A stretch of 64,000 bases of DNA from Pseudomonas sp. UBA1879 (lineage in GTDB: Bacteria; Pseudomonadota; Gammaproteobacteria; Pseudomonadales; Pseudomonadaceae): the NCBI RefSeq assembly GCF_002338065.1, contig NZ_DDHJ01000021.1:124001-188000 (forward strand). The letters run 5' to 3'. The translations under genes and the position numbers were made by a program. How positions within the stretch are numbered: the first letter of the stretch is position 1; every line of letters starts with the position of its first letter. The notes under the pieces are model-generated. The model did no database searches, was not told where the DNA came from, and saw only the letters and a list, made by a program, of their open reading frames with translations. This document shows positions 38,948 to 48,083 of the stretch, one piece after another.

Positions 38948-41044
38948 ATGGCCGACCGCGCTGCCCGCCTGGCTTTCATCCTGAGTCTGACCGACAAGGT
39001 CAGCGCGCCCCTGGGCAAGGTGAAAACCAGCTTTTCCGACCTGGCCAACCAGAGCCAGCAGAACATCAAACAGGTGGGCATCGGCCTGGCTGGGATGGTG
39101 GGCGCCGGCGTGGCCATTACCGAATCACTGGAGCCAGCGCTGGAAATGAACCGAGCGCTGGGCCAAGTCAAATCCCTGGGCGTTGCCGAAGACGCCCTTG
39201 AATCGCTGAACAGGAAGGCGCTGGAGTTCTCGGTGGCCTACGGCACGCACGCCAATGAGTTTGTCGAGTCGGCCTACAGCATTTCCGGCGCGATCAAGGG
39301 GCTGACCGGCGAGCAGCTGGCCACCTTCACCAACACCAGCAACCTGTTGGCCAAGGCCACCAAGGCCGATGCGGAAACCCTCGGCGAGTACCTGGGCACG
39401 ATGTACAACCTGTTCAAGACCCAGGCCGACGCGATCGGAAAGGACACTTGGGTTGAAAAACTGGGCGGCCAGACGGCGCTGGCGGTGAAGCTGTTCCGCA
39501 CCAGCGGCGCCCAGCTCAAGGACGCGTTCAAGGAATCCGGATCGATCGCTACCAGCTTCGGCGTCAGCCTGGCTGAGCAGTTCGCCGTGATCGGCACGCT
39601 GTCCAGCACCATGGAAGGCGGCGATGCCGGCGGGCGCTACAAGGCGTTCTTCGAAAACGCAGCCAACGGCGCCAAAACCCTCGGCGTGACGCTGACCGAC
39701 CAGAAGGGCAACTTGCTGCCGATCCTCGACATTCTGGACAAGTTGCAGGGCAAAGTTGGCGACCTCAACAGCTCCGCAGCGAGCGCCAAGCTGTTGGCTG
39801 CATTCGGCGGGGAAGGGGCCCAGGTTATCGCGGCGCTGGCCAAGGACACCGACCGTTTGAAAGACGGCTTGAATCAGCTGGGCCAGGTGCGCGGCCTGGA
39901 AAGCGCCGAGAAGATGGCGAAAGCCATGGTCGACCCCTGGCAGCAGTTCGGCGCCGCCGTCCAGGCGCTGCGCATCGCCTTCGGCCAATCGCTGATCCCG
40001 CTGCTCACTCCGCTGATGGAGCGTCTGGTGGGCATCGCGACGACGCTGACCCGTTGGACCCAGCTATTTCCGAACATTACTCGCGCCGTGGGCCTGGTTG
40101 TCCTGGTGATCCTTGGCCTGGCCGGGGCAATGGCGGCGCTGACCACTGTCGTCGGCTTGAGCAAGCTGGTTTGGCTGTCCCTGGTCACGGTCTGGAAAGT
40201 TCTGACCTGGACAGGCTTTCGCAGCATCGCGATGTTCGTCTATCACACCGTGCTGATTGCTGCGTTTGTGGTGGGCATGGTCGCCATGTACACCTGGATG
40301 GCGCTGGTCCGCACCGGGATGTTGCTGTGGCAAGCGGCTATCTGGCTGGTCAATGCCGCGCTGCTGGCCAACCCTGTGGTCTGGATCGTTGTAGGGATCG
40401 CCGCCCTGGTCGCTGCTGTTGTTGCGGCGGTCGTGTACTGGGATGAATGGACCAGCGCATTGATGAACACGGCGGCGTTCCAGTGGGTCTCGGCGCAGTT
40501 GCAGAAGCTGTCGGACTGGTTCGATTCAATGGGTGGCTGGTCCGGCATGGCCAGCGCGGCGTGGGACGGGATTGTTGCGATCTTCAAAGACGCGATCGCC
40601 GGCCTCATCGATCTGCTGAACAAGATCCCCGGCGTGAAAATCGATGCGAGCTTTGGCGAGATGCCCAAGGCGCCCGATGTGCCTGGCGTTGAAGCGCAAC
40701 TGCCTAGCACCCCAGCGGTGGACCGCGCCCTACAGGCCGCACGACTGGCGTCCATGCCGGCGGCGAATAGCCCGCTCAGTGCCGTGCCCCCGCTGGTCAT
40801 GGCAGAACCGATCGGTGATCAGGCCGACCAGGCCAAACAGACTTTGCGCGCCACTGTGGCCAGCGTTTCCCCGACACGACCGAATGCTGTTCCGCAGGGC
40901 GGTCTGCTGCGTGCGATTCAGAACAGCACCACCAATAACCAGACGCAAAAAGGCGTGCATGTGGAACACCTCACCATTGAAAACAGCAAGCCGTTAACCC
41001 CGCTGGAGCTTGAAAACATGGTCGGCATGGCGGTGAGCGGATGA
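38948..41044 (+). CDS. Tail tape measure protein
   Basis: A 698-residue protein of the TP901 tape-measure class: ARLAFILSLTDKVSAPLGKVKTSFSDL, then LGQVKSLGVAEDALESLNRKALEFSVAYGTHANEFVESAYSISGAIKGL. A cluster of hydrophobic segments lies at about 380-500. It sets tail length and probably helps DNA enter the cell. It follows the chaperone pair and overlaps the next gene by four bases. The length suits a P2-sized contractile tail. Confidence 0.93.
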   Translation: MADRAARLAFILSLTDKVSAPLGKVKTSFSDLANQSQQNIKQVGIGLAGMVGAGVAITESLEPALEMNRALGQVKSLGVAEDALESLNRKALEFSVAYGTHANEFVESAYSISGAIKGLTGEQLATFTNTSNLLAKATKADAETLGEYLGTMYNLFKTQADAIGKDTWVEKLGGQTALAVKLFRTSGAQLKDAFKESGSIATSFGVSLAEQFAVIGTLSSTMEGGDAGGRYKAFFENAANGAKTLGVTLTDQKGNLLPILDILDKLQGKVGDLNSSAASAKLLAAFGGEGAQVIAALAKDTDRLKDGLNQLGQVRGLESAEKMAKAMVDPWQQFGAAVQALRIAFGQSLIPLLTPLMERLVGIATTLTRWTQLFPNITRAVGLVVLVILGLAGAMAALTTVVGLSKLVWLSLVTVWKVLTWTGFRSIAMFVYHTVLIAAFVVGMVAMYTWMALVRTGMLLWQAAIWLVNAALLANPVVWIVVGIAALVAAVVAAVVYWDEWTSALMNTAAFQWVSAQLQKLSDWFDSMGGWSGMASAAWDGIVAIFKDAIAGLIDLLNKIPGVKIDASFGEMPKAPDVPGVEAQLPSTPAVDRALQAARLASMPAANSPLSAVPPLVMAEPIGDQADQAKQTLRATVASVSPTRPNAVPQGGLLRAIQNSTTNNQTQKGVHVEHLTIENSKPLTPLELENMVGMAVSG

Positions 41045-41358
41045 GCGAATACCTCGATCTGCTGATCACTGACAACGACCTGGTGCTGGATCCGGGCCGA
41101 CAGCCTGAACCGGTGACCGACCGGGCCTGCATCGCCCAGGACATTGGACACATGATCCGCGACAGCGGCCTGATGGTCGCCCTGGTGGCCGAGCGCAGCC
41201 CGCTGATCCAGCGTGACTACCGCCAGCAGTTGGAGCTGCTGGTGGAAACGGACGTGCGCCTGGTGCCGGGGACTGCGCGGGTTAAATCCCAGGGCAATGG
41301 GCAGTACCTGGTGAGCGCGAAAACCCTGGAATTCGGCGACGTCGAGGTCACCCTATGA
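41041..41358 (+). CDS. DUF2590 baseplate protein (gp25/W-like)
   Basis: A 105-residue protein: EYLDLLITDNDLVLDPGRQPEPVTDRACIAQDIGHMIRDSGL. It fits DUF2590, which occupies the place of the gp25-like baseplate wedge (P2 gpW) just before baseplate J. Both ends overlap neighbours as ATGA. The gp25-like role is inferred from position and the second-half beta pattern. Confidence 0.78.
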   Translation: MSEYLDLLITDNDLVLDPGRQPEPVTDRACIAQDIGHMIRDSGLMVALVAERSPLIQRDYRQQLELLVETDVRLVPGTARVKSQGNGQYLVSAKTLEFGDVEVTL

Positions 41359-42527
41359 CTGACCTGAATTTCAAAGAGATTCTGGCCGATTCGGGCATTC
41401 CGACTACCGATGCAGCGCTGCGCGCTGCCTGGGAGGCCGAAGTGGTTACCCAGGGCGCAAAGGTGGCCAACACCAGCGCCTATTCGCCGTTCTGGCGGGT
41501 GATGACTGCCTTGGTCACCAAGCCGGTGCTGTGGCTGCTCACCTTCGTCAGCGACACGGTGCTGCCGAATTTCTTCGTTAAGACCGCTGGCGGCACGTGG
41601 CTCGACACCTTGGCCTGGGCCGTGAACGTCACCCGGAAAGGTGCGAGCCAAGCCGTGGGAGTGATCGAGTTCACTCGAACGGGTGCATCCGGAACGCTGC
41701 AAGTGCCGATCGGGACCGTTGTGCAGTCCACACCGATCAATGGCAACGTCTACCAGCTGACCACCACCGCCGACGCCACGTTTGCAGACGGGCAGACGAC
41801 CGTACGCGCCCCGGTGATCGCGTTGGAGGCAGGCAGCGGCTACAACCTGGCTCCTGGTTATTTTGCGGTGTTGCCTACGCCGATCGCAGGCGTGGTCGCC
41901 GTGCATAACCCCGAAGACTGGCTGGCCACCCCCGGTGCCGATGACGAACCCGACGACGAGCTGCGCCTGCGCGTGCGCAACCAGTTTTCAGCTGTGAACC
42001 AGTGGCATACCGACGCCGTGTATCGAGCATTGATCGCGGCGTTTCAGGGCGTATCGCCTGATGGCGTGTTCTTTCAGCACGGCGCGCCGCGTGGCCCAGG
42101 CAGCGCCAATGCCTACGTCCTGTTCGAAGCCGGTGTGCCGGCTGACACGTACCTGGAGCAGATCAACGCCCGGATCATGGACGAGGGCAACCATGGGCAC
42201 GGCGATGACATGAAAGTGTTTGTCATGCCGGAAACCCAGCACGCTGTGGCCTTGAGCGTCTGGCCGGTGGCGAACCTGACCGCCAAACAGCGCGCAGATC
42301 TACAGGCCGATATCGAAATGTTCATCCGCTCGGCGTTCCGCGAGAGCACCGGCAGGGACTACAGCCCGACGCTGACCTGGCCACAGTCGCGGTTTTCATT
42401 CAGCCGCCTGACAGAGGAACTGCACGCCCAGTTCGCGGGCATTGATTCGTTGAAGTTCGTGAATGACGACATCGTGTCCGACCTGACCATTCCGCGCCTG
42501 CAGGCCGTCGAGGTGACGCTGCAATGA
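41355..42527 (+). CDS. Baseplate wedge protein J (P2 gpJ family)
   Basis: A 390-residue protein with the Baseplate_J pattern: GTWLDTLAWAVNVTRKGASQAVGVIEFTRTG, VIALEAGSGYNL, and DDEPDDELRLRVRNQFSAVNQWHTDAVYRALIAAFQGV. It joins baseplate wedges around the hub. Overlapping ATGA junctions on both sides indicate coupled translation. Confidence 0.92.
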   Translation: MTDLNFKEILADSGIPTTDAALRAAWEAEVVTQGAKVANTSAYSPFWRVMTALVTKPVLWLLTFVSDTVLPNFFVKTAGGTWLDTLAWAVNVTRKGASQAVGVIEFTRTGASGTLQVPIGTVVQSTPINGNVYQLTTTADATFADGQTTVRAPVIALEAGSGYNLAPGYFAVLPTPIAGVVAVHNPEDWLATPGADDEPDDELRLRVRNQFSAVNQWHTDAVYRALIAAFQGVSPDGVFFQHGAPRGPGSANAYVLFEAGVPADTYLEQINARIMDEGNHGHGDDMKVFVMPETQHAVALSVWPVANLTAKQRADLQADIEMFIRSAFRESTGRDYSPTLTWPQSRFSFSRLTEELHAQFAGIDSLKFVNDDIVSDLTIPRLQAVEVTLQ

Positions 42528-43123
42528 TCAAGCTTGAACTGCCGTTCTGGCTCGGTGGCGCCGAGCTGACAAAGCTACAGGTCAGCGCGCAGGCCTGGTG
42601 GGAAACCGTGGAGCACTGGGTGGGCTGGCCGCTGCGTCAACTGGATGCTGAAACCTGCCACGTCGCCGTGCTCGATCTGCTGGCCTGGCAGCGGGATATC
42701 ACCCGATTCCGTGGCGAGCCTGAAAGCCTGTACCGGCTGCGCGTGAAATTCGCTTTCGTGAATGCCGTGGACGCGGGATCCGTCGCAGGTTTCCAGCGGA
42801 TCTTCCAGCGTCTGGGCATCGGTGAGGTTCGCATCGCCGAGCGTCAACCAGATCGTGATTGGGACATCGTGCAGTTGCACCTGGACGACCAGCAGCTATC
42901 GGACTTTCCACAGCTGCTCGATCTGGTGGTGCATCAGTACGGGCGGACCTGCCGCCGCTACGAGCTGGTCAGCACGACAGTTCTGCAGTTGAGCATCAGC
43001 ACCGGCGAGATCAGTAGCGACCATATGAGTCTGACGGCTCGTTTTGATTACACCCGAACGGCGGGATTGACCCTCAAAGCCGCCGAATTCAACAACGACC
43101 AGATGACTCTGGTCACTCGCTGA
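42524..43123 (+). CDS. Baseplate/tail protein I (P2 gpI-like)
   Basis: A 199-residue protein following gpJ: LPFWLGGAELTKLQVSAQAWWETVEHWVGWPLRQLD, then LLAWQRDITRFRGEPESLYRLRVKFAFVNAVDAGSVAGF. The order J-I-fibre and the sequence pattern support a gpI-like protein connecting the wedge to the tail fibre. The stop precedes the fibre start by 14 bases. Confidence 0.8.
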   Translation: MIKLELPFWLGGAELTKLQVSAQAWWETVEHWVGWPLRQLDAETCHVAVLDLLAWQRDITRFRGEPESLYRLRVKFAFVNAVDAGSVAGFQRIFQRLGIGEVRIAERQPDRDWDIVQLHLDDQQLSDFPQLLDLVVHQYGRTCRRYELVSTTVLQLSISTGEISSDHMSLTARFDYTRTAGLTLKAAEFNNDQMTLVTR

Positions 43124-43137
43124 AAGGAAATCTCCCG

Positions 43138-45405
43138 ATGGGGGCAAGCATTACCCTGGCAGGTGAAAGCCTGATCGCACAGAAACAAGCGTCCCGCGAA
43201 GTGCTGCAGGTGGCGCGTTTCATCCTGGCTGACGTGCCAGGCCTCGACACGACCCTGCCCGTAGACCGTTCAGCGGGCAAACCTCCGGCAGCGCAGATCG
43301 TAAACACCGTGGCCGTCACTCGCGAAGGCTATTTGAATCCGAATCAGGTGGTGTACAGCCTGATGATGAACAGTACGGTCGGCGACTTCGACTTTAACTG
43401 GATGGGCCTGGAAACCAGCGAAGGCGTGTTGCTGATCGCGGCCTACATCCCGCGTCAGCAGAAGCGCAAAGAGATTCCGCCGCTGCAGTCCGGCAACAAT
43501 CTGACCCGCAATATCGTTCTGGAATACAACGGTGCGCAAAGTCTGACCGGCATCCAGGTGCCCGCGAGCACGTGGCAGTTCGATTTCACCACTGAGTTTG
43601 CGCGCCTTGATGCGCGGCTGGATGCAGTCGAAGCTTCCCTGGCCAAAAAACTGGATCTGGAAAACTGGACGCCCCCACAGCGCGTCAATCTGGACGGCCC
43701 GGTGCTGATTTACCCAGGCAGTACCAACACGTTCAAGATCACTGATTACAACTCGGGCAGCATTTTTGCCGTGGCCACAGACACCGGCACAGTGTCCAGG
43801 AGCGGTGACACCATTACGCTGACGATCGCGTCCAACGCTGCTGCCGGCATCGTCACGCTTGACGTCACCCGAGACGGCACGAAGGTGACCTTTAAAATCG
43901 CACTGGGGTCAGCGGCGATTGGCAAACCGTCGTTCGTATTCCCTGCAGCCAACGCAACGTCGGTCGGATTTGAACCCACGCTGACATCGAGCGCCTTCGT
44001 GGTCTACCCGGCGGGCTATGACGTCCACGCAAAGACCCGATGGCAGGTCTCGCGTAACGTCGGATTTACGGACCTGATCGTTGATCAGCTGGAAGCCACG
44101 AATAAACTCAGTGAGAGCCTCACCGACCTGGGCAAGCGTCTCGCACCGTCGACAAAGTACTGGGCGCGCCTCATGCACCTGGGCAACACGCTGCAGTCGG
44201 TGTATTCGGACGTGATCAGCTTCACCACTGCATCGGTGTACATCCGCAAGCCGACTATTACTGCCCCGGCAGATGGAGCGCTCAAGGTCAGCGCCCTGGC
44301 AAAGGTGGTGGGTGATGCATTCAGCGTGCTCGGCGGCGCCGATACTCAAGACGCTGGGCGTCTGCAGATTTCAGCGTCCACGGACTTTGCCTCGTTGGTG
44401 TATGACAGTGGGTGGAGCACGACCCAGCTTACAGCGTTCCAGCTCACCACCCCTCTGGCCTTCGCGACCAAATACTACGCACGGATCAAGTATCGGGGCT
44501 TGTCGATCGGCGAAAGCGAATGGTCGGTAATCGTGAGTTTCACCACCGATGAACAGCTGACCGGGACTTACACCCAGCTCAATGGTGGGGCCACTCCGCG
44601 CTATTCGCCCGCTGTGGTTAGCGTAGGCAACAAGTTGTATGTGTATGGCGGAGGAGTTAGCACAGGAGGTGCCGCCGCACTGAATGATCTGTGGGTGTAT
44701 GACTCTGCAGCTAACTCATGGAGCCAGAAAGCCAGCGGCGGCACAGGCCGGTATACCCACGTCGCCGTTGAGATAAACGGAAAGATTTACGTGACTGGCG
44801 GTTATGACGGCAACGCCTTCCACGGCGACTCATGGTGCTACGACATTGCGACCGACAAGTGGACGGCCATCGCCAACAACACCTATGGCCTCGGATACTG
44901 CTGCGCCGTGGCTTACAACGGGAAGATGTATGTTTATGGAGGCGGGGCATACGGTACGTTGTACGCGATATTGCGCTGCTACGACCCCGTCAAGAACGAA
45001 TGGACAACTGTGTCTACTGCGCCATCGGCCCGCCAAGGTTCATCGTGCTGCCTGATCAACGGCAAGCTCTATATCTACGGAGGCTCCAGTAGCGACAGCG
45101 TCGGGCCTGGCGGCATGTGCTACGACTTCGCGACCGATAAATGGACGCTGTTGAAGGTCGGACCTGGCTCGATCATCTATCCCGTTGCCGCGAACTGCTC
45201 GAACAAGATGTACATCTTCGGGGGTGTTCGTGGGGGCAGTAATGCGATCGATGAGCTGTGGTGTTACGACCCTGCCACCGATACCTGGTTGAAACTGCCA
45301 GGAGGCGCAACACCTCGCTATTACCACGCCGGTGCTGCGATTGATAACAAGCTGTATATCTACGCTGGCCAATGGAACATGAACGACCTGTGGCGGATTA
45401 ACTAA
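43138..45405 (+). CDS. Tail fibre with DUF3751 N-terminus and C-terminal Kelch repeats
   Basis: The 755-residue protein has an N-terminal tail-attachment domain (LAGESLIAQKQ... EGYLNPNQVVYSLMMNSTVGDFDFNWMGLE, about 8-110), fibronectin/Ig-like beta segments (about 180-470) and a C-terminal Kelch propeller with six repeats: LYVYGGG, IYVTGGYDG, MYVYGGGAYG, LYIYGGSSS, MYIFGGVRGG and LYIYAGQW, each with a following W or CYD strand. This replaces the usual P2 H-type tip and probably binds the receptor. A GAAAGGAAA site precedes the start. Confidence 0.88.
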   Translation: MGASITLAGESLIAQKQASREVLQVARFILADVPGLDTTLPVDRSAGKPPAAQIVNTVAVTREGYLNPNQVVYSLMMNSTVGDFDFNWMGLETSEGVLLIAAYIPRQQKRKEIPPLQSGNNLTRNIVLEYNGAQSLTGIQVPASTWQFDFTTEFARLDARLDAVEASLAKKLDLENWTPPQRVNLDGPVLIYPGSTNTFKITDYNSGSIFAVATDTGTVSRSGDTITLTIASNAAAGIVTLDVTRDGTKVTFKIALGSAAIGKPSFVFPAANATSVGFEPTLTSSAFVVYPAGYDVHAKTRWQVSRNVGFTDLIVDQLEATNKLSESLTDLGKRLAPSTKYWARLMHLGNTLQSVYSDVISFTTASVYIRKPTITAPADGALKVSALAKVVGDAFSVLGGADTQDAGRLQISASTDFASLVYDSGWSTTQLTAFQLTTPLAFATKYYARIKYRGLSIGESEWSVIVSFTTDEQLTGTYTQLNGGATPRYSPAVVSVGNKLYVYGGGVSTGGAAALNDLWVYDSAANSWSQKASGGTGRYTHVAVEINGKIYVTGGYDGNAFHGDSWCYDIATDKWTAIANNTYGLGYCCAVAYNGKMYVYGGGAYGTLYAILRCYDPVKNEWTTVSTAPSARQGSSCCLINGKLYIYGGSSSDSVGPGGMCYDFATDKWTLLKVGPGSIIYPVAANCSNKMYIFGGVRGGSNAIDELWCYDPATDTWLKLPGGATPRYYHAGAAIDNKLYIYAGQWNMNDLWRIN

Positions 45406-45923
45406 TGTATCGGCTCGAAAGCTATGGCGCAGAAGGCGCCACCGTGATTAACGACAGTTTCCCTTACCAATCGATTTTTCGTGCCGCCGATGTTGCAGCG
45501 GCAGAGCTGATCGTTGTCGGACTCAATCAACAGGTGATGCTTAGCGAACTCGCCGACTATCGATTCAGCTTCGAAGTAGCCGGCCTCACGTTGAATGACG
45601 GGATGAAAATTCTGACTGACCGTGAAAGCCAGTCACAGCTGTTCGGATCATACACAACCCTGAAAAACGGCTTAATCCCGGATACCGACTGGAAGGCTGC
45701 AAATGGCTGGCAACTCGGTTCTTTGACAGAGATCGAGCCGATCGCCCGCGCCATGGCTGCGCACGTACGTGGTTGCTTTCGTGGCGAAAGAACCGTGACA
45801 ACCGCCATCGCCGAGGCAACCACGATGGAGCAGATAGAGGCAATCGACATTCGTGCGCAGTTCATGGCGTCGTATCAGGGCGCTTTTGATGAGGTGATGT
45901 CCGCAGCGCAGGCTCTCGCATGA
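45405..45923 (+). CDS. DUF4376-like fibre assembly protein
   Basis: A 172-residue protein beginning one base into the fibre stop. The second half (FSFEVAGLTLNDGMKILTDRESQSQLFGSY..., WKAANGWQLGSLTEIEPIARAMAAHVRGCF) follows the DUF4376 pattern, the same family as the gene after the fibre in the first prophage. It probably helps fold or cap the Kelch fibre. Family call moderate. Confidence 0.68.
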   Translation: MYRLESYGAEGATVINDSFPYQSIFRAADVAAAELIVVGLNQQVMLSELADYRFSFEVAGLTLNDGMKILTDRESQSQLFGSYTTLKNGLIPDTDWKAANGWQLGSLTEIEPIARAMAAHVRGCFRGERTVTTAIAEATTMEQIEAIDIRAQFMASYQGAFDEVMSAAQALA

Positions 45924-46846
45924 CGTGGTTCCCCGTCAGCATGCAGTGGCCCGAGGAAGCCACCCGATGGATGGGCGATCTGGACGCGGCAAAGGACATG
46001 GCCGCGTCGGATCTGCAGGGCGCCGGTCAGCGCCTGGACAGCCTGAAAGACCTTGCCACCACGGACCTGAGCCAGATCGGTGACTTGGCCAAAAACGCCG
46101 CGGCGATCGGTCGTGATGCGCTGAACGGCCAGTTTGGCGAGGCGCCGCGGTGCATCACGGTCACGCCGTTCCAGCCGGGCGTAGGCGAGGGCACCGGTTA
46201 CCAGCGCGCTTTATCGGCTCCGAGCGTCGTGCAGCGATTGGCTGACAAGCTGCAAGACGTCACTGATCCGAATCGTCCGGAGGGCGAGCAGCACGCTGTC
46301 GTGATTCTGTTCCTGGGCACGCGCTACGACGGTATGTCGTCGCTCCTGGGCAAGTTCAATGCCCTGATGCCGATCGGTGACCTGCAGCGCGCCGAGCGAC
46401 GGGCCAAGAACCTCGTCCAGCTCGACCTCGACAAGTGGAACATTCCGGTTGCCGGCGAGCAGCCGCAATGGATCAGCGCACCGATGGAGCGCTGCACGGT
46501 GCTGCGCGAGGCGAGCCAGGCATTCAACGGCCAGTTGGCCAGCCTTGAGTCCTACGCGGCGAACAGCTCGCCGCTCAGTGACCTGGCCGACCTTGCCCAG
46601 CGCAAAGCCGAACAGGCGGTGGAGCAGGGCGATCGTCTGGCGGCGTTGCGCGATCTGCTCAACAGCGGCACCGACGATGCGGGGATGCAAGCGCGGATGA
46701 TCGGCCCCGGCGACACCGCCGAGCTGCGCAAGCAGCTGCTGGAAAGCGACAACGCACCAGGGCATGAATGGGTCATGTCGTCCGGCGTGATGTTCGTCGG
46801 TTCGCTCAAGGGGCTGAGTTTCGTTCGGGAGATGTTGGGCCTATGA
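45920..46846 (+). CDS. Phage structural protein of unknown function
   Basis: A 308-residue protein with a helical N-terminal part and a domain around HAVVILFLGTRYDGMSSLLGKFNALMPIGDLQRAERRA (about 125-162). The C-terminus (HEWVMSSGVMFVGSLKGLSFVREMLGL) is hydrophobic. It lies in the block adaptor-hub-spike after the fibre, in ATGA-coupled order, so a baseplate or tail-tip component is likely. I recognise no named family. Confidence 0.65.
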   Translation: MTWFPVSMQWPEEATRWMGDLDAAKDMAASDLQGAGQRLDSLKDLATTDLSQIGDLAKNAAAIGRDALNGQFGEAPRCITVTPFQPGVGEGTGYQRALSAPSVVQRLADKLQDVTDPNRPEGEQHAVVILFLGTRYDGMSSLLGKFNALMPIGDLQRAERRAKNLVQLDLDKWNIPVAGEQPQWISAPMERCTVLREASQAFNGQLASLESYAANSSPLSDLADLAQRKAEQAVEQGDRLAALRDLLNSGTDDAGMQARMIGPGDTAELRKQLLESDNAPGHEWVMSSGVMFVGSLKGLSFVREMLGL

Positions 46847-47376
46847 CATTGCTCCTGGACGGAATCCAGATCCGTGGCCACCGGCTCAAGGTGACCGGCA
46901 ACCTGCGCATCGAAAGCGACGATATGTCGGGGCAGACCAGCAACACAGACTCCGCTGACAAGGGTTTCAAGCCTAAAACGCTGACCGTGGCCCTGATGAT
47001 CAAATACAAGGACTCGGCGGATCTGTCCACGCTGATGAGCCTGGCCGAGAAGACCGAAAGCGGTGGCCAGCGCAAAACTTACCGGGTGGTCAACGATACC
47101 GCCGAAGCCTTCGGCGTGCGCCAGGCGCAGTTCAGCGAGAGCGTCAGCGCTCGGGAAGACGACACACTTAACCAATGGATTATCCAGTTCACGCTGGCTG
47201 AAAAGCTGTCGAACCCGGAGAAAGTCGAGGCGCGGCGATCGGCTAACGGCGTTAACAGCCAAGCCGCACCTGGTGATGGTGTGTCGGGGGCTGGTACCGG
47301 CGCCGGCGCGCCTGAGCTGACGGGTTTTGAGAAGGTGCTGAAGAACGTCGATAACTGGCTGGGCGACGTCAAATGA
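46843..47376 (+). CDS. Phage baseplate-associated protein
   Basis: The start MTLLLDGIQIRGHRLKVTGNL overlaps the preceding stop (ATGA), so an earlier in-frame start was not used. The 177-residue protein is beta-rich with DDMSGQTSNTDSADKGFKPKTLTVALMI and a Gly/Ala/Pro-rich linker (about 138-155). It resembles small adaptor proteins between tube and hub. Function is inferred from position only. Confidence 0.68.
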   Translation: MTLLLDGIQIRGHRLKVTGNLRIESDDMSGQTSNTDSADKGFKPKTLTVALMIKYKDSADLSTLMSLAEKTESGGQRKTYRVVNDTAEAFGVRQAQFSESVSAREDDTLNQWIIQFTLAEKLSNPEKVEARRSANGVNSQAAPGDGVSGAGTGAGAPELTGFEKVLKNVDNWLGDVK

Positions 47377-48083
47377 GCATGAAGCTACACAAGGTGCTGG
47401 CCATCGCCGGCACCATCTACCCGCTGATCAAAGATGACGTGCGGCTTGACCTGAAAAGTCCAGGGCGAGCCGTTTTCACCATTCAGGCCGAGGCGGCAGT
47501 TAAAGGGTTGGTAACACTCGATATCGGCTACAACGACAGCACGTTGCAGCGTCACTTCCTGGGCTACGTCGAGCGCTGCACTACGGCAAATCGAACAGAA
47601 CAGGTCGTTGCCTGCCGCGAGCTGGCCGCGATCCTGGCAAACCCGCTGCCGATGAACCTGCGCCATGTCGACATGCGCGCCGTGCTCGCCGACGTCAGTA
47701 AGCAGACCGGTTTGCAGTTCCGCGTTCCGGATCAGGCCTACACCCGCAACAAGGCACCGTTTTTCTACAGCCTGGCGGCGGGTTACCAGGCGCTCGACAG
47801 CCTGGCCAAGGTCTACAGCATCCCCGACTTTATCTGGCAGCAGCAGGGCAATGGCGAAGTGTTCGCCGGTAGTTGGGCTGATAGCTTCTTTGGCGCCCGA
47901 CCCGCGCTGCAGCTGCCGCTCGAACTTTTCAACGAGTACCAGGGCAACCAGAGCGCGGTGATCGCCGCGCTGCCGGGCCTTCGCCCTGGTGCAGCGATCA
48001 ACAACGGCGAGCGGGTCACCAGTGTGGCCCTTGCCGGCACGCAGATGAGCATCCGATGGACGAAGCAATCAAACGCAGCGTAG
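47373..48083 (+). CDS. Baseplate hub protein
   Basis: A 236-residue protein with the beta-rich hub pattern: GRAVFTIQAEAAVKGLVTLDIGYNDSTLQRHFLGYVERC. The middle part (RAVLADVSKQTGLQFRVPDQ, SLAKVYSIPDFIWQQ) resembles the gp27/gpD hub fold in which a secretin-like small domain binds the spike. It precedes the spike gene and overlaps it by 28 bases in another frame. Confidence 0.75.
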   Translation: MSMKLHKVLAIAGTIYPLIKDDVRLDLKSPGRAVFTIQAEAAVKGLVTLDIGYNDSTLQRHFLGYVERCTTANRTEQVVACRELAAILANPLPMNLRHVDMRAVLADVSKQTGLQFRVPDQAYTRNKAPFFYSLAAGYQALDSLAKVYSIPDFIWQQQGNGEVFAGSWADSFFGARPALQLPLELFNEYQGNQSAVIAALPGLRPGAAINNGERVTSVALAGTQMSIRWTKQSNAA

